The notes beneath the pieces are model-generated. The model was not told where the DNA came from, did no database searches, and saw only the letters and a program-made list of their open reading frames with translations. A program made the position numbers and the translations under genes. This document shows positions 12,064 to 20,883 of a stretch of 25,201 nt of DNA, piece after piece. Within the stretch, counting starts at the first letter, position 1. The number at the start of each line of letters is the position of its first letter. The stretch is from Bdellovibrionaceae bacterium UBA3535 (GTDB taxonomy: Bacteria; Bdellovibrionota; Bdellovibrionia; Bdellovibrionales; UBA840). The stretch spans positions 1 to 25,201 of the forward strand of contig DFOS01000023.1 in assembly GCA_002376845.1 (NCBI GenBank). The letters run 5' to 3'.

Positions 12064-14496
12064 ATGCCAGAAGAGTCAAATAAAAAGGCCAAAAATGTGG
12101 TCAGAAAAAAATATTCTTCGCCCTCGAAAAATTTTTTGGATTGGGTGAATGGCTTAGGTATTGAAAAGACCTTCCTAGGTCGCTGGCTACATTTTTTGGA
12201 CGAGCATCTCAACTTTCGCTACGTATCGTATATTTTTATTTTTTGTTTCGCGCTTTCTTTGGTCATTCATTTTGAACAAAAGCCCTTTAATGTGAGCTAC
12301 AGCGCAGGTGATGTGGTGAGTGTCGATATAAAATCACCTTACGAATTTGAGTTTACCGATCACATAGAGACAGCCAAAAATAAGCAGGCCGCAGAAGATA
12401 AGGTGGCCCCCGTATTTGATTTTAATTCGCAAGTCTACGAGGAATTATTTGCCAAACTGGATAATGCCTTTCGCGTGATGCGTTCGCGGTTGATGGGCAA
12501 AGACATTCCTAGTGCCGAGGCAGACTTTGATGTTTTTGCCGCCACCTTTATGAAAGATAACAAAGAAGAATTTCAAAACTTATTGGGCGTTAGAAAGATT
12601 TCCGATTCTCATTTTATTTGGCTGGTGAAAAAAAGATTTAGCTCCTTTTATTTAAATTATATTTACCGCTTGCTGGAGCCAATAAGCCAATCCTATGTGA
12701 TTCCAAACATTCGGCCGCTAAGAAGGTCCACCGTTGATTCCTTGTTGATCCGAATCATTGACAGGCCAAAGGATAAAAAACCAGTGGCTGTGGATGAGAA
12801 ACAAGTAAAGGCTTCCGACATCATCGACATTGCCCTGGCAAAATCCATTGTTCTAAAATCCAAGTCGAAAATATTTGAAAAAATGTCGCCGGCCGATCGA
12901 TTGAAGCTAAAGGGTTTTTCTGCCAGTCTGATCGTTGCCAATCTGAGCCATAACATTGAGGAGACGGCCCTTCGCCGGCAACAGGCCAGGGATTCTCTTC
13001 CGCACGTTCTTATCAAGGTGGATAAGAACCAGTTGATTTTGCCAGAAGGCACGAGTGTAAATGACAAGCAAATCATGGTGCTAAATGAAATCAGAAAAAT
13101 TAGCACCCAAAAGGATAAAGATTTTATTTCTTTTGTTTCGGCCTTGTTTTTAACAATTCTTGCTTTGGTTTTACTGTCGTTTTTGCGCCGCTTTACCATC
13201 AATAAGGTGGTGATTGACAATAAAGATATGGCCGTGATGGGCCTGATTACTTTTATCTCGGTTTTTCTAACAAAATTAATCAGCGTCCTAACAGATGTGT
13301 CGATCTTTAGAGATCTTGGCTTTGCCGCCCCAGAAAAATTCTTTTTGTATATGGCCCCGGTTGCTGCAGCGACAATGCTGGTGGCGCTCTTGTTTACCAG
13401 GGGCGAGGTGGTTTGGCTATTTAGTGTCTTTTTGGCCGCGGCACTTTCATTGTTAGTAAAATTTGACTTCACTTACTTCATGTTTGTCGTTTTAGGGAGT
13501 GTTGCCGCAGCCAGAGCGGTTTTTAATTCTAAAAATAGAAACGGGGTTTACCTTGCGGGCCTAAGGGTGGGAGCCATTAATTTTCTTACCATTGCCAGTT
13601 TGACCTGGTTGACTTCGAAAGACCCTAGCTTAAATGAGATTCTATGGTACGCGCCTGCGGGTTTTCTATCAGGTATTTTTTCCGCTCTTGTGGTGATGAT
13701 GCTAGTGCCTTTGTTTGAGAGTGTCTTCAATTATACTACGGATGTTCGTTTGATGGAGCTTAGCAATCTGAACCATCCTCTGTTAAAAGAAATGCTACTA
13801 AAGGCTCCGGGAACCTACCATCACTCGGTGATAGTGGGGACCATGGCAGAGTCTGCCGCCGAAGTGATTGGCGCCAATCCACTCTTATCGAAAGTGGGAG
13901 CTTTTTATCATGACATAGGGAAAATGCAGCACGCCGAGTATTTTGCAGAAAACCAAAGAAAGGGTTTTAACCCGCACGACAATATAAGCCCGCATATGAG
14001 TAAGACCATTCTTGTGGCACATGTTAAGGATGGCGCTGAGATGGGCATGCGCTATAAGTTGGGTAAGCCCATCATCGATATTATTTTGCAGCATCACGGC
14101 ACTACTTTGATGTCCTACTTTTACAATAAGGCAAAAGAAAGTGAGGACGACATCCATAAGGTGAGTGAAGAAGAATTTCGTTATCCGGGGCCGAAGCCGC
14201 AATTTAAGGAGGCGGGTTTGGTTATGTTGGCCGACTCCATTGAAGCTGCTGCCAGATCTCTAGAGGAGCCCACGGCATCTCGTCTGCAAAATATTGTGAA
14301 GAACATCATCAAAAACAAATTTCTTGATGGGCAATTGGAAGAGTGCAATATCACGCTTCGTGATCTTAGTACCATAGAAAGGGTCTATGAGCGAATCCTA
14401 CTTACAATTTACCACCAACGCGTGGAGTATCCAAAAGAGATGGGCGGTGTGGACGTTGATAAATCCACCGACCTTGTTTCGGTCAAGGGTGAATAG
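12064..14496 (+). CDS. pgpH: 7TM-HD membrane phosphohydrolase, PgpH/YqfF family
   Basis: 810 residues. Residues about 53-70 form an N-terminal membrane anchor, about 72-355 an extracytoplasmic 7TMR-HDED domain, about 355-555 seven membrane segments, and about 570-730 a cytoplasmic HD domain. The metal and catalytic residues are visible: H587 in GTYHHSV, H616-D617 in FYHDIGK, H644 in SPHMS, H677/H678 in QHHGT, D724 in LADSIEAA. Characterised members (Listeria PgpH) degrade cyclic di-AMP. Whether this organism makes that nucleotide is unknown from this window. AAGGA precedes the ATG by 4 nt. No convincing promoter is visible in the 134-nt gap to mazG. The stop overlaps ybeY by one base (TAGTG); pgpH-ybeY adjacency is common and supports the call. 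Confidence 0.93.
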   Translation: MPEESNKKAKNVVRKKYSSPSKNFLDWVNGLGIEKTFLGRWLHFLDEHLNFRYVSYIFIFCFALSLVIHFEQKPFNVSYSAGDVVSVDIKSPYEFEFTDHIETAKNKQAAEDKVAPVFDFNSQVYEELFAKLDNAFRVMRSRLMGKDIPSAEADFDVFAATFMKDNKEEFQNLLGVRKISDSHFIWLVKKRFSSFYLNYIYRLLEPISQSYVIPNIRPLRRSTVDSLLIRIIDRPKDKKPVAVDEKQVKASDIIDIALAKSIVLKSKSKIFEKMSPADRLKLKGFSASLIVANLSHNIEETALRRQQARDSLPHVLIKVDKNQLILPEGTSVNDKQIMVLNEIRKISTQKDKDFISFVSALFLTILALVLLSFLRRFTINKVVIDNKDMAVMGLITFISVFLTKLISVLTDVSIFRDLGFAAPEKFFLYMAPVAAATMLVALLFTRGEVVWLFSVFLAAALSLLVKFDFTYFMFVVLGSVAAARAVFNSKNRNGVYLAGLRVGAINFLTIASLTWLTSKDPSLNEILWYAPAGFLSGIFSALVVMMLVPLFESVFNYTTDVRLMELSNLNHPLLKEMLLKAPGTYHHSVIVGTMAESAAEVIGANPLLSKVGAFYHDIGKMQHAEYFAENQRKGFNPHDNISPHMSKTILVAHVKDGAEMGMRYKLGKPIIDIILQHHGTTLMSYFYNKAKESEDDIHKVSEEEFRYPGPKPQFKEAGLVMLADSIEAAARSLEEPTASRLQNIVKNIIKNKFLDGQLEECNITLRDLSTIERVYERILLTIYHQRVEYPKEMGGVDVDKSTDLVSVKGE

Positions 14497-14951
14497 TGCA
14501 AGCGATTGTTATTGAGCAAGCCCAAGTGCAATTGGATGAAGCTGCTTTGCAAAAGTCTTTAGACTGGATTTGGCAAGAAGTCTTAAAATATGAAGTAAGC
14601 ACAAGCGATGAAGTCACGATCGTCTTTGTGGAAAAAGGGCGTATGCAAGAGCTAAATCGTGATTATCGCGGCAAAGATGCACCGACGGATGTTTTAAGTT
14701 TTGCCAATGATGATGACAGCAGTTTGGGAGACCTTGTTTTTTGTGTGGAGAAAATGCAGCAGCAGGCTGCCAGCAATCAACATTCCTTGCATGCGGAATT
14801 TATTTACCTGCTTTTGCACGGGCTTTTGCATTTATTGGGCCATGATCACGAAAGTGCTGAAGAAGCAAAGCGTATGTTTGCCATTCAAGACGCCATATAT
14901 GATTCTTGGCGCCATTCAGAATGCGCCAGTTTCGATTGCATTCAGATTTAG
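14496..14951 (+). CDS. ybeY: Endoribonuclease YbeY (16S rRNA 3'-end maturation)
   Basis: 151 residues, the normal size. The zinc site HGLLHLLGHDH supplies H108, H112 and H118, and TDVLSFA (64-70) is the other conserved block. YbeY is a metal-dependent RNase that matures 16S rRNA and supports 70S quality control. The GTG start is coupled to the pgpH stop by a one-base overlap. prfB begins 20 nt later, so an rRNA processing enzyme and a release factor are co-expressed. Confidence 0.95.
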   Translation: MQAIVIEQAQVQLDEAALQKSLDWIWQEVLKYEVSTSDEVTIVFVEKGRMQELNRDYRGKDAPTDVLSFANDDDSSLGDLVFCVEKMQQQAASNQHSLHAEFIYLLLHGLLHLLGHDHESAEEAKRMFAIQDAIYDSWRHSECASFDCIQI

Positions 14952-14971
14952 CCAGTGCTATCCCTTTATAT

Positions 14972-16100
14972 ATGTCACTAGAAATTGAATCACAATCCAC
15001 CAAAGCAGAGCTGCAAGTCTTAAGTCAAAAGGTTCAGGATCTGCGGGGGTATCTTTGACGTCGATCAAAAGCAAAAGCGCATTCATGAAATCAATGTGCA
15101 ATGTGAAAACCCCGAGGTTTGGAATCAGCCGCAAAAGCTAAACAAATACAATCAAGAAAAAACCTATTTAGAAAAGTCCATAAAGGACTACGAGAGCTTG
15201 CGTCAGGCGGTAGAAGATGCCCAAGTCCTCTTGGAGATGGCCGTGGAATCAGAGGATCGCGGCTCCTTCCAGGAGGTTCTTGAGGAGATGCCAAAGATAA
15301 AAAAACTCTATGAAGATATTGAGTTAAAAACTTTGCTTAGCGGAGAAAGCGATGCCAATTCCGCCTATCTCTCTATCAATTCTGGAGCTGGAGGTACGGA
15401 GGCTTGCGACTGGGCAAGCATGCTCTTTCGCATGTACACTCGCTATGGAGAAAAGCACGGCTACAAAAGCGAGATCCTCGAGATCAGTGAGGGCGATTCG
15501 GCAGGGATCAAATCGGTTACCATGCTGATAGAGGGCCCCTACGCGTATGGGCATCTGAAGGCTGAAAATGGTGTGCATCGCTTGGTGCGCATTAGCCCAT
15601 TTGATTCCAATGCTAGAAGGCATACAAGTTTTGCCTCTGTTTTTGTATGGCCAGAGGTGGACGACGATATCGAAATTGAGGTGCGCTCTGAAGACATCAA
15701 AGTAGACACCTATCGTGCCAGTGGCGCCGGGGGGCAACACGTAAACAAAACCGACTCGGCCGTGCGCATGACCCATATTCCCAGTGGTATCGTCGTGCAA
15801 TGTCAATCGCAGCGCTCCCAACATGCCAACCGCGACAAAGCGATGAAAATGTTAAAAGCGGCGCTTTATGAAAAAGAGTTAGAAGAAAAACAAAAAGAAA
15901 AAGATGCATTGAATGCCAGTAAGCAAGCCAATGAATGGGGCTCACAAATTCGCTCCTACGTCATGCATCCCTATCAAATGGTGAAGGATCATCGCACCAA
16001 CCTCGAGGTGGCACAGGTGCAAGATGTTATGGATGGAGACTTGGATCGCTTTATCTCTGCCTTTCTAAAAACGGGACTTGAAGGGGAGGAAAATGCTTAA
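14972..16100 (+). CDS. prfB: Peptide chain release factor 2, expressed by programmed +1 frameshift
   Basis: Translation from ATG 14972 gives 28 residues ending VQDLRGYL, then an in-frame TGA at 15056-15058. Continuing in +1 from 15057 (GAC) gives 347 more residues to the TAA at 16098-16100, total about 375 (E. coli 365). Domain order is normal: helical domain 1, then SPF tripeptide (VRISPFDSN) that reads UGA/UAA, then GGQ in GAGGQHVNKTDSAVRM, which triggers hydrolysis. RF2 ends translation at UGA and UAA. The gene should not be annotated from a later start in the second frame alone. It lacks a clear Shine-Dalgarno at the ATG. The 3' end overlaps the LolC/E gene by 8 nt. Confidence 0.96.
15044..15059 (+). 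promoter_or_regulatory. RF2 programmed +1 frameshift site
   Basis: The element reads CGGGGGTATCTTTGAC. GGGGG (15045-15049) is the internal Shine-Dalgarno-like stimulator, TAT the spacer, CTT the slippery codon and TGA (15056-15058) the stop, followed by C, the weak termination context. It matches the E. coli prfB site at every base but the first. When RF2 is scarce, the ribosome pauses at UGA and slips to UUU, so RF2 controls its own level. Confidence 0.95.
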
Positions 16101-17301
16101 GTCGTGGCTTGTCTGGAGGTATTTTCGAAAAAGCTCGGGCTTTGTATCCACCACCTCTTTTTTTTCTGTCTTTGGCATAGCCATCGGTGTTTGTGCGCTA
16201 GTGATAACCATGTCGGTGGTAAATGGTTTTATAAAAACGATTCATAATTCCGTTATTGATTATACGGGCCATGTTTTTCTGATACAAAGAGGTGGTGTAA
16301 AGGATCTGCCAGAGCTGCAAAAAAAGATAAAAGAGACGCTGCCAAATCTTCAGTACCAAACGCCTTTTTCTTACTCCGATGCCCTCATCAGTGCTGATGG
16401 TAAGATTTACGGAGCACTTCTTAAGGCGCAGGCCACCGACTCCTATGCGGCGAAAACCTTGTCTCACCGTATGGCGGAGGGTGAGTTTCAGCTAAATGAG
16501 AATGAAGTGATCTTGGGAAAGGCTTGGCAAGAGAAGCTCGGTGTGAAAAAGGGAGACAAAATCAAAATCATTATCTCCAAAGCCAATCCCACATCCACCT
16601 ACCAATTGAGCCCGCAAATACAAGACTTTTCTATAAAGGGTTTTATCGATTTAGGTAAATACGATTACAACGAGCGCTTGGCCTACATTCCGCCGAAGGA
16701 TTTTCATCAATTGGTCACGAAGCAAAATGGCAGGGCGAGCGGCTTGATGCTCTGGTTGGATAGCAATGAACGGGAAGCTGCCGAAATGGCCGTCTTGACT
16801 TTGAGTGAAAAATTGGGCGTGGATTATGTGATTCGGGATTGGTATTCGTTGAATCGTAATTTTTTAAGTGCCGTAAATTATGAGAAAAGCATTTTGTTTT
16901 TTGTGTTATCGATCATGATTTTGGCTGCATGTTTTAATGTTTCCTCGAGTTTGTATATTGCCGTTTTGCGCCGCTACCGCGACATAAGTATATTGCGCAG
17001 TATGGGGACTTCCAGAAAATTCATCCAACAAGTTTTTAGTGTGCAGGGGCTTTGGCTAGGTATCATTGGTCTGACACTGGGAATCCTTCTTGGTTTGCTG
17101 CTTTGCTGGTTGGTGCAGGTTTTGCCGTTTTTTAAGATTCCCCAAGAGATTTACAAGATCGATCATATTCCGGTGGAAGTGCATGCGGTGGATATATTGG
17201 CCATCATTGTTTTTACCATCATTGTGACCTATTTATCCACCTTGTTGCCAGCAAGAAGGGGGGCAAAAATGGCAAGTGTGAAAGGACTGACCTATGAGTG
17301 A
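16093..17301 (+). CDS. lolC: Lipoprotein-releasing ABC transporter permease (LolC/LolE family)
   Basis: 402 residues from ATG 16093 (GGGGAGG just upstream; an earlier TTG adds 5 residues). The N-terminus LKSWLVWRYFRKSSGFVSTTSFFSVFGIAIGVCALVITMSVVNGF is the Lol permease signature. One membrane segment lies at about 20-40, a large periplasmic domain follows, and three membrane segments lie in the last 140 residues with the FtsX-like block (LRRYRDISILRSMGTSRKFI). It extracts outer-membrane lipoproteins from the inner membrane for LolA. Only one permease gene is present, so it may act as a homodimer (LolF-like) or pair with a copy elsewhere. Its start overlaps the prfB stop by 8 nt, and its end overlaps lolD by 8 nt. 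Confidence 0.9.
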   Translation: MLKSWLVWRYFRKSSGFVSTTSFFSVFGIAIGVCALVITMSVVNGFIKTIHNSVIDYTGHVFLIQRGGVKDLPELQKKIKETLPNLQYQTPFSYSDALISADGKIYGALLKAQATDSYAAKTLSHRMAEGEFQLNENEVILGKAWQEKLGVKKGDKIKIIISKANPTSTYQLSPQIQDFSIKGFIDLGKYDYNERLAYIPPKDFHQLVTKQNGRASGLMLWLDSNEREAAEMAVLTLSEKLGVDYVIRDWYSLNRNFLSAVNYEKSILFFVLSIMILAACFNVSSSLYIAVLRRYRDISILRSMGTSRKFIQQVFSVQGLWLGIIGLTLGILLGLLLCWLVQVLPFFKIPQEIYKIDHIPVEVHAVDILAIIVFTIIVTYLSTLLPARRGAKMASVKGLTYE

Positions 17302-17977
17302 TTTGATACTAAGTGCAAAAGGCATTACCAAGTCCTATCCCGTTGGGCATGATCGTTTGGAAATTTTAAAAGGTCTAAGCCTGGAGATTTATGCAGGGGA
17401 TCGTATATGCATTCAAGGTCGCTCGGGAGCTGGAAAGTCCACTTTATTGCATATATTGGGCACATTGGATACGCCTTCAAGTGGAACTTTAACGTTTGAT
17501 AGCAAAGATCTTTTTGCCATGAATGATGAGGATCTTTCCGCATTTCGCAATAGCAGCATGGGATTTGTTTTTCAGGCCCACCATTTGTTGCCAGAATTTA
17601 CTGCTATAGAGAATGTCATGTTGCCTGCCTTAATTGCTGGCATTAACCGCAAATTTGCTAACGAAAAAGCCAAGCAACTTTTGGCGGATGTGGGTTTGGA
17701 GCATCGCCTAAGCCATTACCCCTCAGAGCTGAGCGGCGGGGAAAAGCAGCGAGTCAGTTTGGCGCGCGCCATTGTTCGCCAGCCCAAAATTTTATTTGCC
17801 GATGAGCCCACGGGCAATTTGGATGTGGAAAACTCCATGCGAATTCAGAATCTACTTTTTGATTTGCATGAAAAATACAATATGGCGCTAGTGGTGGTGA
17901 CCCATGATCTTGCTTATGCTCAACGCTTTCCCAAGCGATATGCTATGAAAGACGGCATGTGGGCCCCCTTATCTTAA
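17294..17977 (+). CDS. lolD: Lipoprotein-releasing ABC transporter ATPase LolD
   Basis: 227 residues, the family length. Walker A GRSGAGKST is at 42-50, the Q-loop Q94 in FVFQAHHLLPEFTA, the signature LSGGEKQR from 146, Walker B ILFADEPTGNLD from 166 and the switch His in VVTHD (H204). FQxHHLLPEF and the DEPTGNLD run are typical of the LolD/MacB branch. It powers the permease encoded just upstream, with which it overlaps by 8 nt. Cytoplasmic face of the inner membrane. Confidence 0.95.
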   Translation: MSDLILSAKGITKSYPVGHDRLEILKGLSLEIYAGDRICIQGRSGAGKSTLLHILGTLDTPSSGTLTFDSKDLFAMNDEDLSAFRNSSMGFVFQAHHLLPEFTAIENVMLPALIAGINRKFANEKAKQLLADVGLEHRLSHYPSELSGGEKQRVSLARAIVRQPKILFADEPTGNLDVENSMRIQNLLFDLHEKYNMALVVVTHDLAYAQRFPKRYAMKDGMWAPLS

Positions 17978-17998
17978 AAACTTGCGCACCATAGAATT

Positions 17999-18027
17999 TT
18001 GACATGCCCTAGGAATCAAGCTACCCT
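17999..18027 (+). promoter_or_regulatory. Possible internal promoter for bamA
   Basis: A perfect TTGACA (17999-18004) is followed after 17 nt by TACCCT, a weak -10 (3 of 6). RNA would start about 34 nt before the bamA GTG. It sits in the 90-nt lolD-bamA gap, the largest gap in the operon. Confidence 0.3.
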
Positions 18028-18067
18028 TCCCAGATCAAATCAAGTGACTGTAAAAACTGGGGATTTT

Positions 18068-20353
18068 GTGTTCATAAAGGCCATTCTAAAAAGTTTCTGC
18101 ATACTGCTTGTGGCTGGTTTTTTCCTACCCAGCTTTGCAGCCAAGGCTTCCGGCACCATTGCCTCCATTGAAATTCGCGGACAAAAAAATATCGACAAGG
18201 AAGGCATTCGCTCGCGTATCACCACCAGTGTGGGTTCCAGCTATTCCTCCGAGTCCATTCGTGCGGACATTGACCGGCTTTTTTCTACGGGCTTTTTCTA
18301 CAACATTCGTGTGCGCCGTGAGAGAAGCCAAGATGGTTGGAAATTGATTTATGAAGTTGTAGAGAAGCCTCCCATTACTGAAATCATCATTAAGGGCAAT
18401 GATGATTTGAGTGAAGATGAGATTCGAGATGCTGCGGGCTTAAAGACGTACACCATTTTGAGTCAGGGTAAGATCAAAGAATCTGTGGATAAAATAAAAA
18501 AGCTCTACGAAGAAGAGGGTTTTTTCTTAGCTAAGGTGGACTACGAATTGCAGCCCACAGGGGAGAAAAAAGACACCTTGGCTCTGCATTTAAATATTAA
18601 AGAAAACGACAAAGTCATCATTAAAAAAGTAAGGATCATTGGTAATAAAAAATTGGGAGATTCCTTGCTAAAGGGGCGCTTGCTATCGAAAGAAGGGGAT
18701 TTTTTCTCTTTCATGGGAGGATCGGGCAGTTTTAAACAGGAGAATCTAGAAAAAGATGTTCAGATCCTTTTGCACTCCTACTATACGGAGGGCTATATCC
18801 AGGCCAAAATCTCGCCGCCGCAAACCTATGTATCACCGGATAAGAAAAGCATTTATATTACCTTCTATGTAGAAGAAGGCTTGCAGTATTTTGTCGGAGA
18901 CATAAGTTTCTCTGGGGATTTACTTTATAGCGAAGAAGAGCTTTTTGAAGCGATTGCTTTAGATGAAAAAGAGATCTTTTCTTATATGGCTTTGCAGTCG
19001 GATATTAGTGCCATTTCTGCCAAGTACGGTGATCTCGGTTACGCCTACGTCAACATCATTCCGAACACGGGCATTCGCCAAGATGAGCGCAAAGTGGATG
19101 TGGATTTTCGCATTGATAAGGGAGAAAAGGTTTATTTTGGAAAGATCAATGTGGTTGGCAATGACAAAACAAAAGACAAAGTGATTCGGCGTGAGCTCAA
19201 GATCCATGAGGGTGAGCTGTACCACGAAACAAGAAAGCGCGAGTCCTTAGCGAATATCAAACGGCTTGGATACTTCGAGGATGGGATTGTATTTAAGACG
19301 TCCACGCCGCCAGGAAAACCGCACATTATGGACATTGAAATTCAGGTGGATGAAAAACAAACAGGCTCCATTCAAGTGGGGGCCGGCTACTCCTCGTTTC
19401 AAAAGTTTGTGCTGAATGGCCAAATTCGGCAGTCCAATTTATTTGGTAATGGACAGAGTTTGAGTTTGAATGTGAACTCCTCTGCTCGGCAGCGCCTGTT
19501 TTCATTAAGTTTTACGGAGCCCTACTTTTTGGACACCAGATGGTCAACCGGATTTGAGTTGTATTCGCAAAACGAAGAGCGAATTGATTTTACTCAAAAG
19601 AAAAAGGGTGGGGCCATTCGTTTGGGTCATCCCATTGGGGATTACTGGATGGGCTTTTTGCGCTTTAAGATGGATGAGACCACATTGGAGTTAGACCCTG
19701 AGGATGGGGACCCGGTTTTGTTTCCAGCAGAAACCGTCAATGGTGTGACCAACTCACTTACGGCAACCATAGAGTATGACAAGCGAGACGATCGACTCAC
19801 TCCTCGTGATGGTATGTTTGCCTCGGCCTCTTATGAATACGCCGGTTTGGGCGGCGATCTGTTTTTTACCAAAACGGGCTTGAACTTTCGCTACTACGAA
19901 AAGGTAATTTGGGAATTGATTTGGCGAAACAACGTAACTTACCGCTTGATTGATTCCATTGGTGATCGAGATGTACCTTTTAACCAATTATTTTTACTTG
20001 GTGGACCCAATAGTTTGCGTGGCTTTCGTGATTTTAGCATTGGTACGCGGCGCTATTCGGTGGCAAAGGGACAAGAGCGCCCCTTTGGTGGTAAAGAGCA
20101 GTTTGTTTATAATTTAGAATTCGAATTCCCCATGATTGAAGAGGCCGGCATACGCGGTGTGGTTTTTTATGATATCGGGAATGCAACCAATGATTTGGAG
20201 CTCGACGACTTGCGTTCGAACTATGGCTTTGGCTTTCGTTGGATCACCCCTTTTGGTCCTCTAAGATTTGAGTGGGGCTTCCCCATCGATCGACAAGAAG
20301 AACTAGGTGAAGCACCTTATAATTTTGAGTTTTCCGTTGGCTCACCTTTTTAA
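18068..20353 (+). CDS. bamA: Outer-membrane beta-barrel assembly protein BamA
   Basis: About 761 residues from GTG 18068, chosen because GGGGA lies about 7 nt upstream and a proper signal peptide follows (basic start, hydrophobic FCILLVAGFFLP, cleavage after FAAKA). A TTG at 17999 would add a non-signal extension. POTRA repeats follow from about residue 29 (IASIEIRGQKNIDKEGIRSRI; ITEIIIKGNDDLSEDEIRDAAG; VIIKKVRIIGNKKL; and so on, five expected). The 16-strand barrel carries the lid-loop motif RGF in GGPNSLRGFRDF at about residue 650 and ends in a C-terminal Phe (SVGSPF), the outer-membrane signal. BamA folds and inserts outer-membrane proteins. skp follows 33 nt later, the usual pairing. Confidence 0.95.
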   Translation: MFIKAILKSFCILLVAGFFLPSFAAKASGTIASIEIRGQKNIDKEGIRSRITTSVGSSYSSESIRADIDRLFSTGFFYNIRVRRERSQDGWKLIYEVVEKPPITEIIIKGNDDLSEDEIRDAAGLKTYTILSQGKIKESVDKIKKLYEEEGFFLAKVDYELQPTGEKKDTLALHLNIKENDKVIIKKVRIIGNKKLGDSLLKGRLLSKEGDFFSFMGGSGSFKQENLEKDVQILLHSYYTEGYIQAKISPPQTYVSPDKKSIYITFYVEEGLQYFVGDISFSGDLLYSEEELFEAIALDEKEIFSYMALQSDISAISAKYGDLGYAYVNIIPNTGIRQDERKVDVDFRIDKGEKVYFGKINVVGNDKTKDKVIRRELKIHEGELYHETRKRESLANIKRLGYFEDGIVFKTSTPPGKPHIMDIEIQVDEKQTGSIQVGAGYSSFQKFVLNGQIRQSNLFGNGQSLSLNVNSSARQRLFSLSFTEPYFLDTRWSTGFELYSQNEERIDFTQKKKGGAIRLGHPIGDYWMGFLRFKMDETTLELDPEDGDPVLFPAETVNGVTNSLTATIEYDKRDDRLTPRDGMFASASYEYAGLGGDLFFTKTGLNFRYYEKVIWELIWRNNVTYRLIDSIGDRDVPFNQLFLLGGPNSLRGFRDFSIGTRRYSVAKGQERPFGGKEQFVYNLEFEFPMIEEAGIRGVVFYDIGNATNDLELDDLRSNYGFGFRWITPFGPLRFEWGFPIDRQEELGEAPYNFEFSVGSPF

Positions 20354-20386
20354 TCGGGGTAATACTTATAATGGATAGGAGTGTTT

Positions 20387-20881
20387 ATGAAATACTTAAT
20401 TTTACTGACTTTGTTGTTTTCCCTTCCTGCTGTTTCTGCTGAAAGCAAAATAGCCTATGTAGACTTGCAAAAAGCCATCCAGTCTACCAAAGAGGGAAAA
20501 AAAGCACGCTCACAATTAGAAAAAGAATTTAAGACCAAAGAAAAAGCTCTAAAAAAGCGCGAAGAAGGTCTAAAAAAGATGAGCGACGAATTGCAAAAAA
20601 AGGCAGCGCTTTTATCAGAAGATGCGAAAAGAAAAAAGCAAGCGGAGTTTCAAAGAGAAATGCTAGATTTTCGCAAAAAGGTGGCCGAGAGCCAGCAAGA
20701 GATTGCCGAAAAAGAACGAAAAATGACAGAGCCTATTTTGCGAAAAATGCAAAACATCATTGCGAAAGTGGCGCAAAAAGGTGGTTATAGCATGGTTCTT
20801 GAAAAACGAGAGCAAAACATACTTTGGGCCGATAAGCAGGTGGATATCACAGATAAGGTGATAGAAGCTTTCGAAGACTAA
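20387..20881 (+). CDS. skp: Periplasmic OMP chaperone Skp/OmpH
   Basis: 164 residues from ATG 20387 (AGGAG 5 nt upstream; an earlier GTG adds two residues). The signal peptide ends LPAVSA before ESKIAYVDLQKAIQST, the family entry strand. The next 90 or so residues are a Lys/Glu/Ala-rich coiled coil (about 40-130), the tentacles of the trimer, and the end QKGGYSMVLEKREQNILWADKQVDITDKVIEAF closes the body. Skp carries unfolded outer-membrane proteins through the periplasm to BamA, encoded just upstream. E. coli Skp is 161 residues. Confidence 0.92.
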   Translation: MKYLILLTLLFSLPAVSAESKIAYVDLQKAIQSTKEGKKARSQLEKEFKTKEKALKKREEGLKKMSDELQKKAALLSEDAKRKKQAEFQREMLDFRKKVAESQQEIAEKERKMTEPILRKMQNIIAKVAQKGGYSMVLEKREQNILWADKQVDITDKVIEAFED

Positions 20882-20883
20882 AC

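Noticed and set aside
12693..13472. Long open frame of 259 codons on the minus strand inside pgpH
   Set aside because: It lies opposite a clearly conserved coding region, has no recognisable domain and no ribosome site; it is an antisense shadow.
15324..15824. Minus-strand open frame of 166 codons inside prfB
   Set aside because: Antisense to the conserved SPF/GGQ region and composed of unlikely protein sequence.
15096..16100. prfB as a single-frame gene starting at 15096
   Set aside because: The N-terminal 28 codons and frameshift site upstream are plainly present, and the start at 15096 would delete the beginning of domain 1.
20367..20372. Perfect TATAAT before skp as a promoter
   Set aside because: No -35 at the right distance, and transcription would start inside the skp ribosome site.
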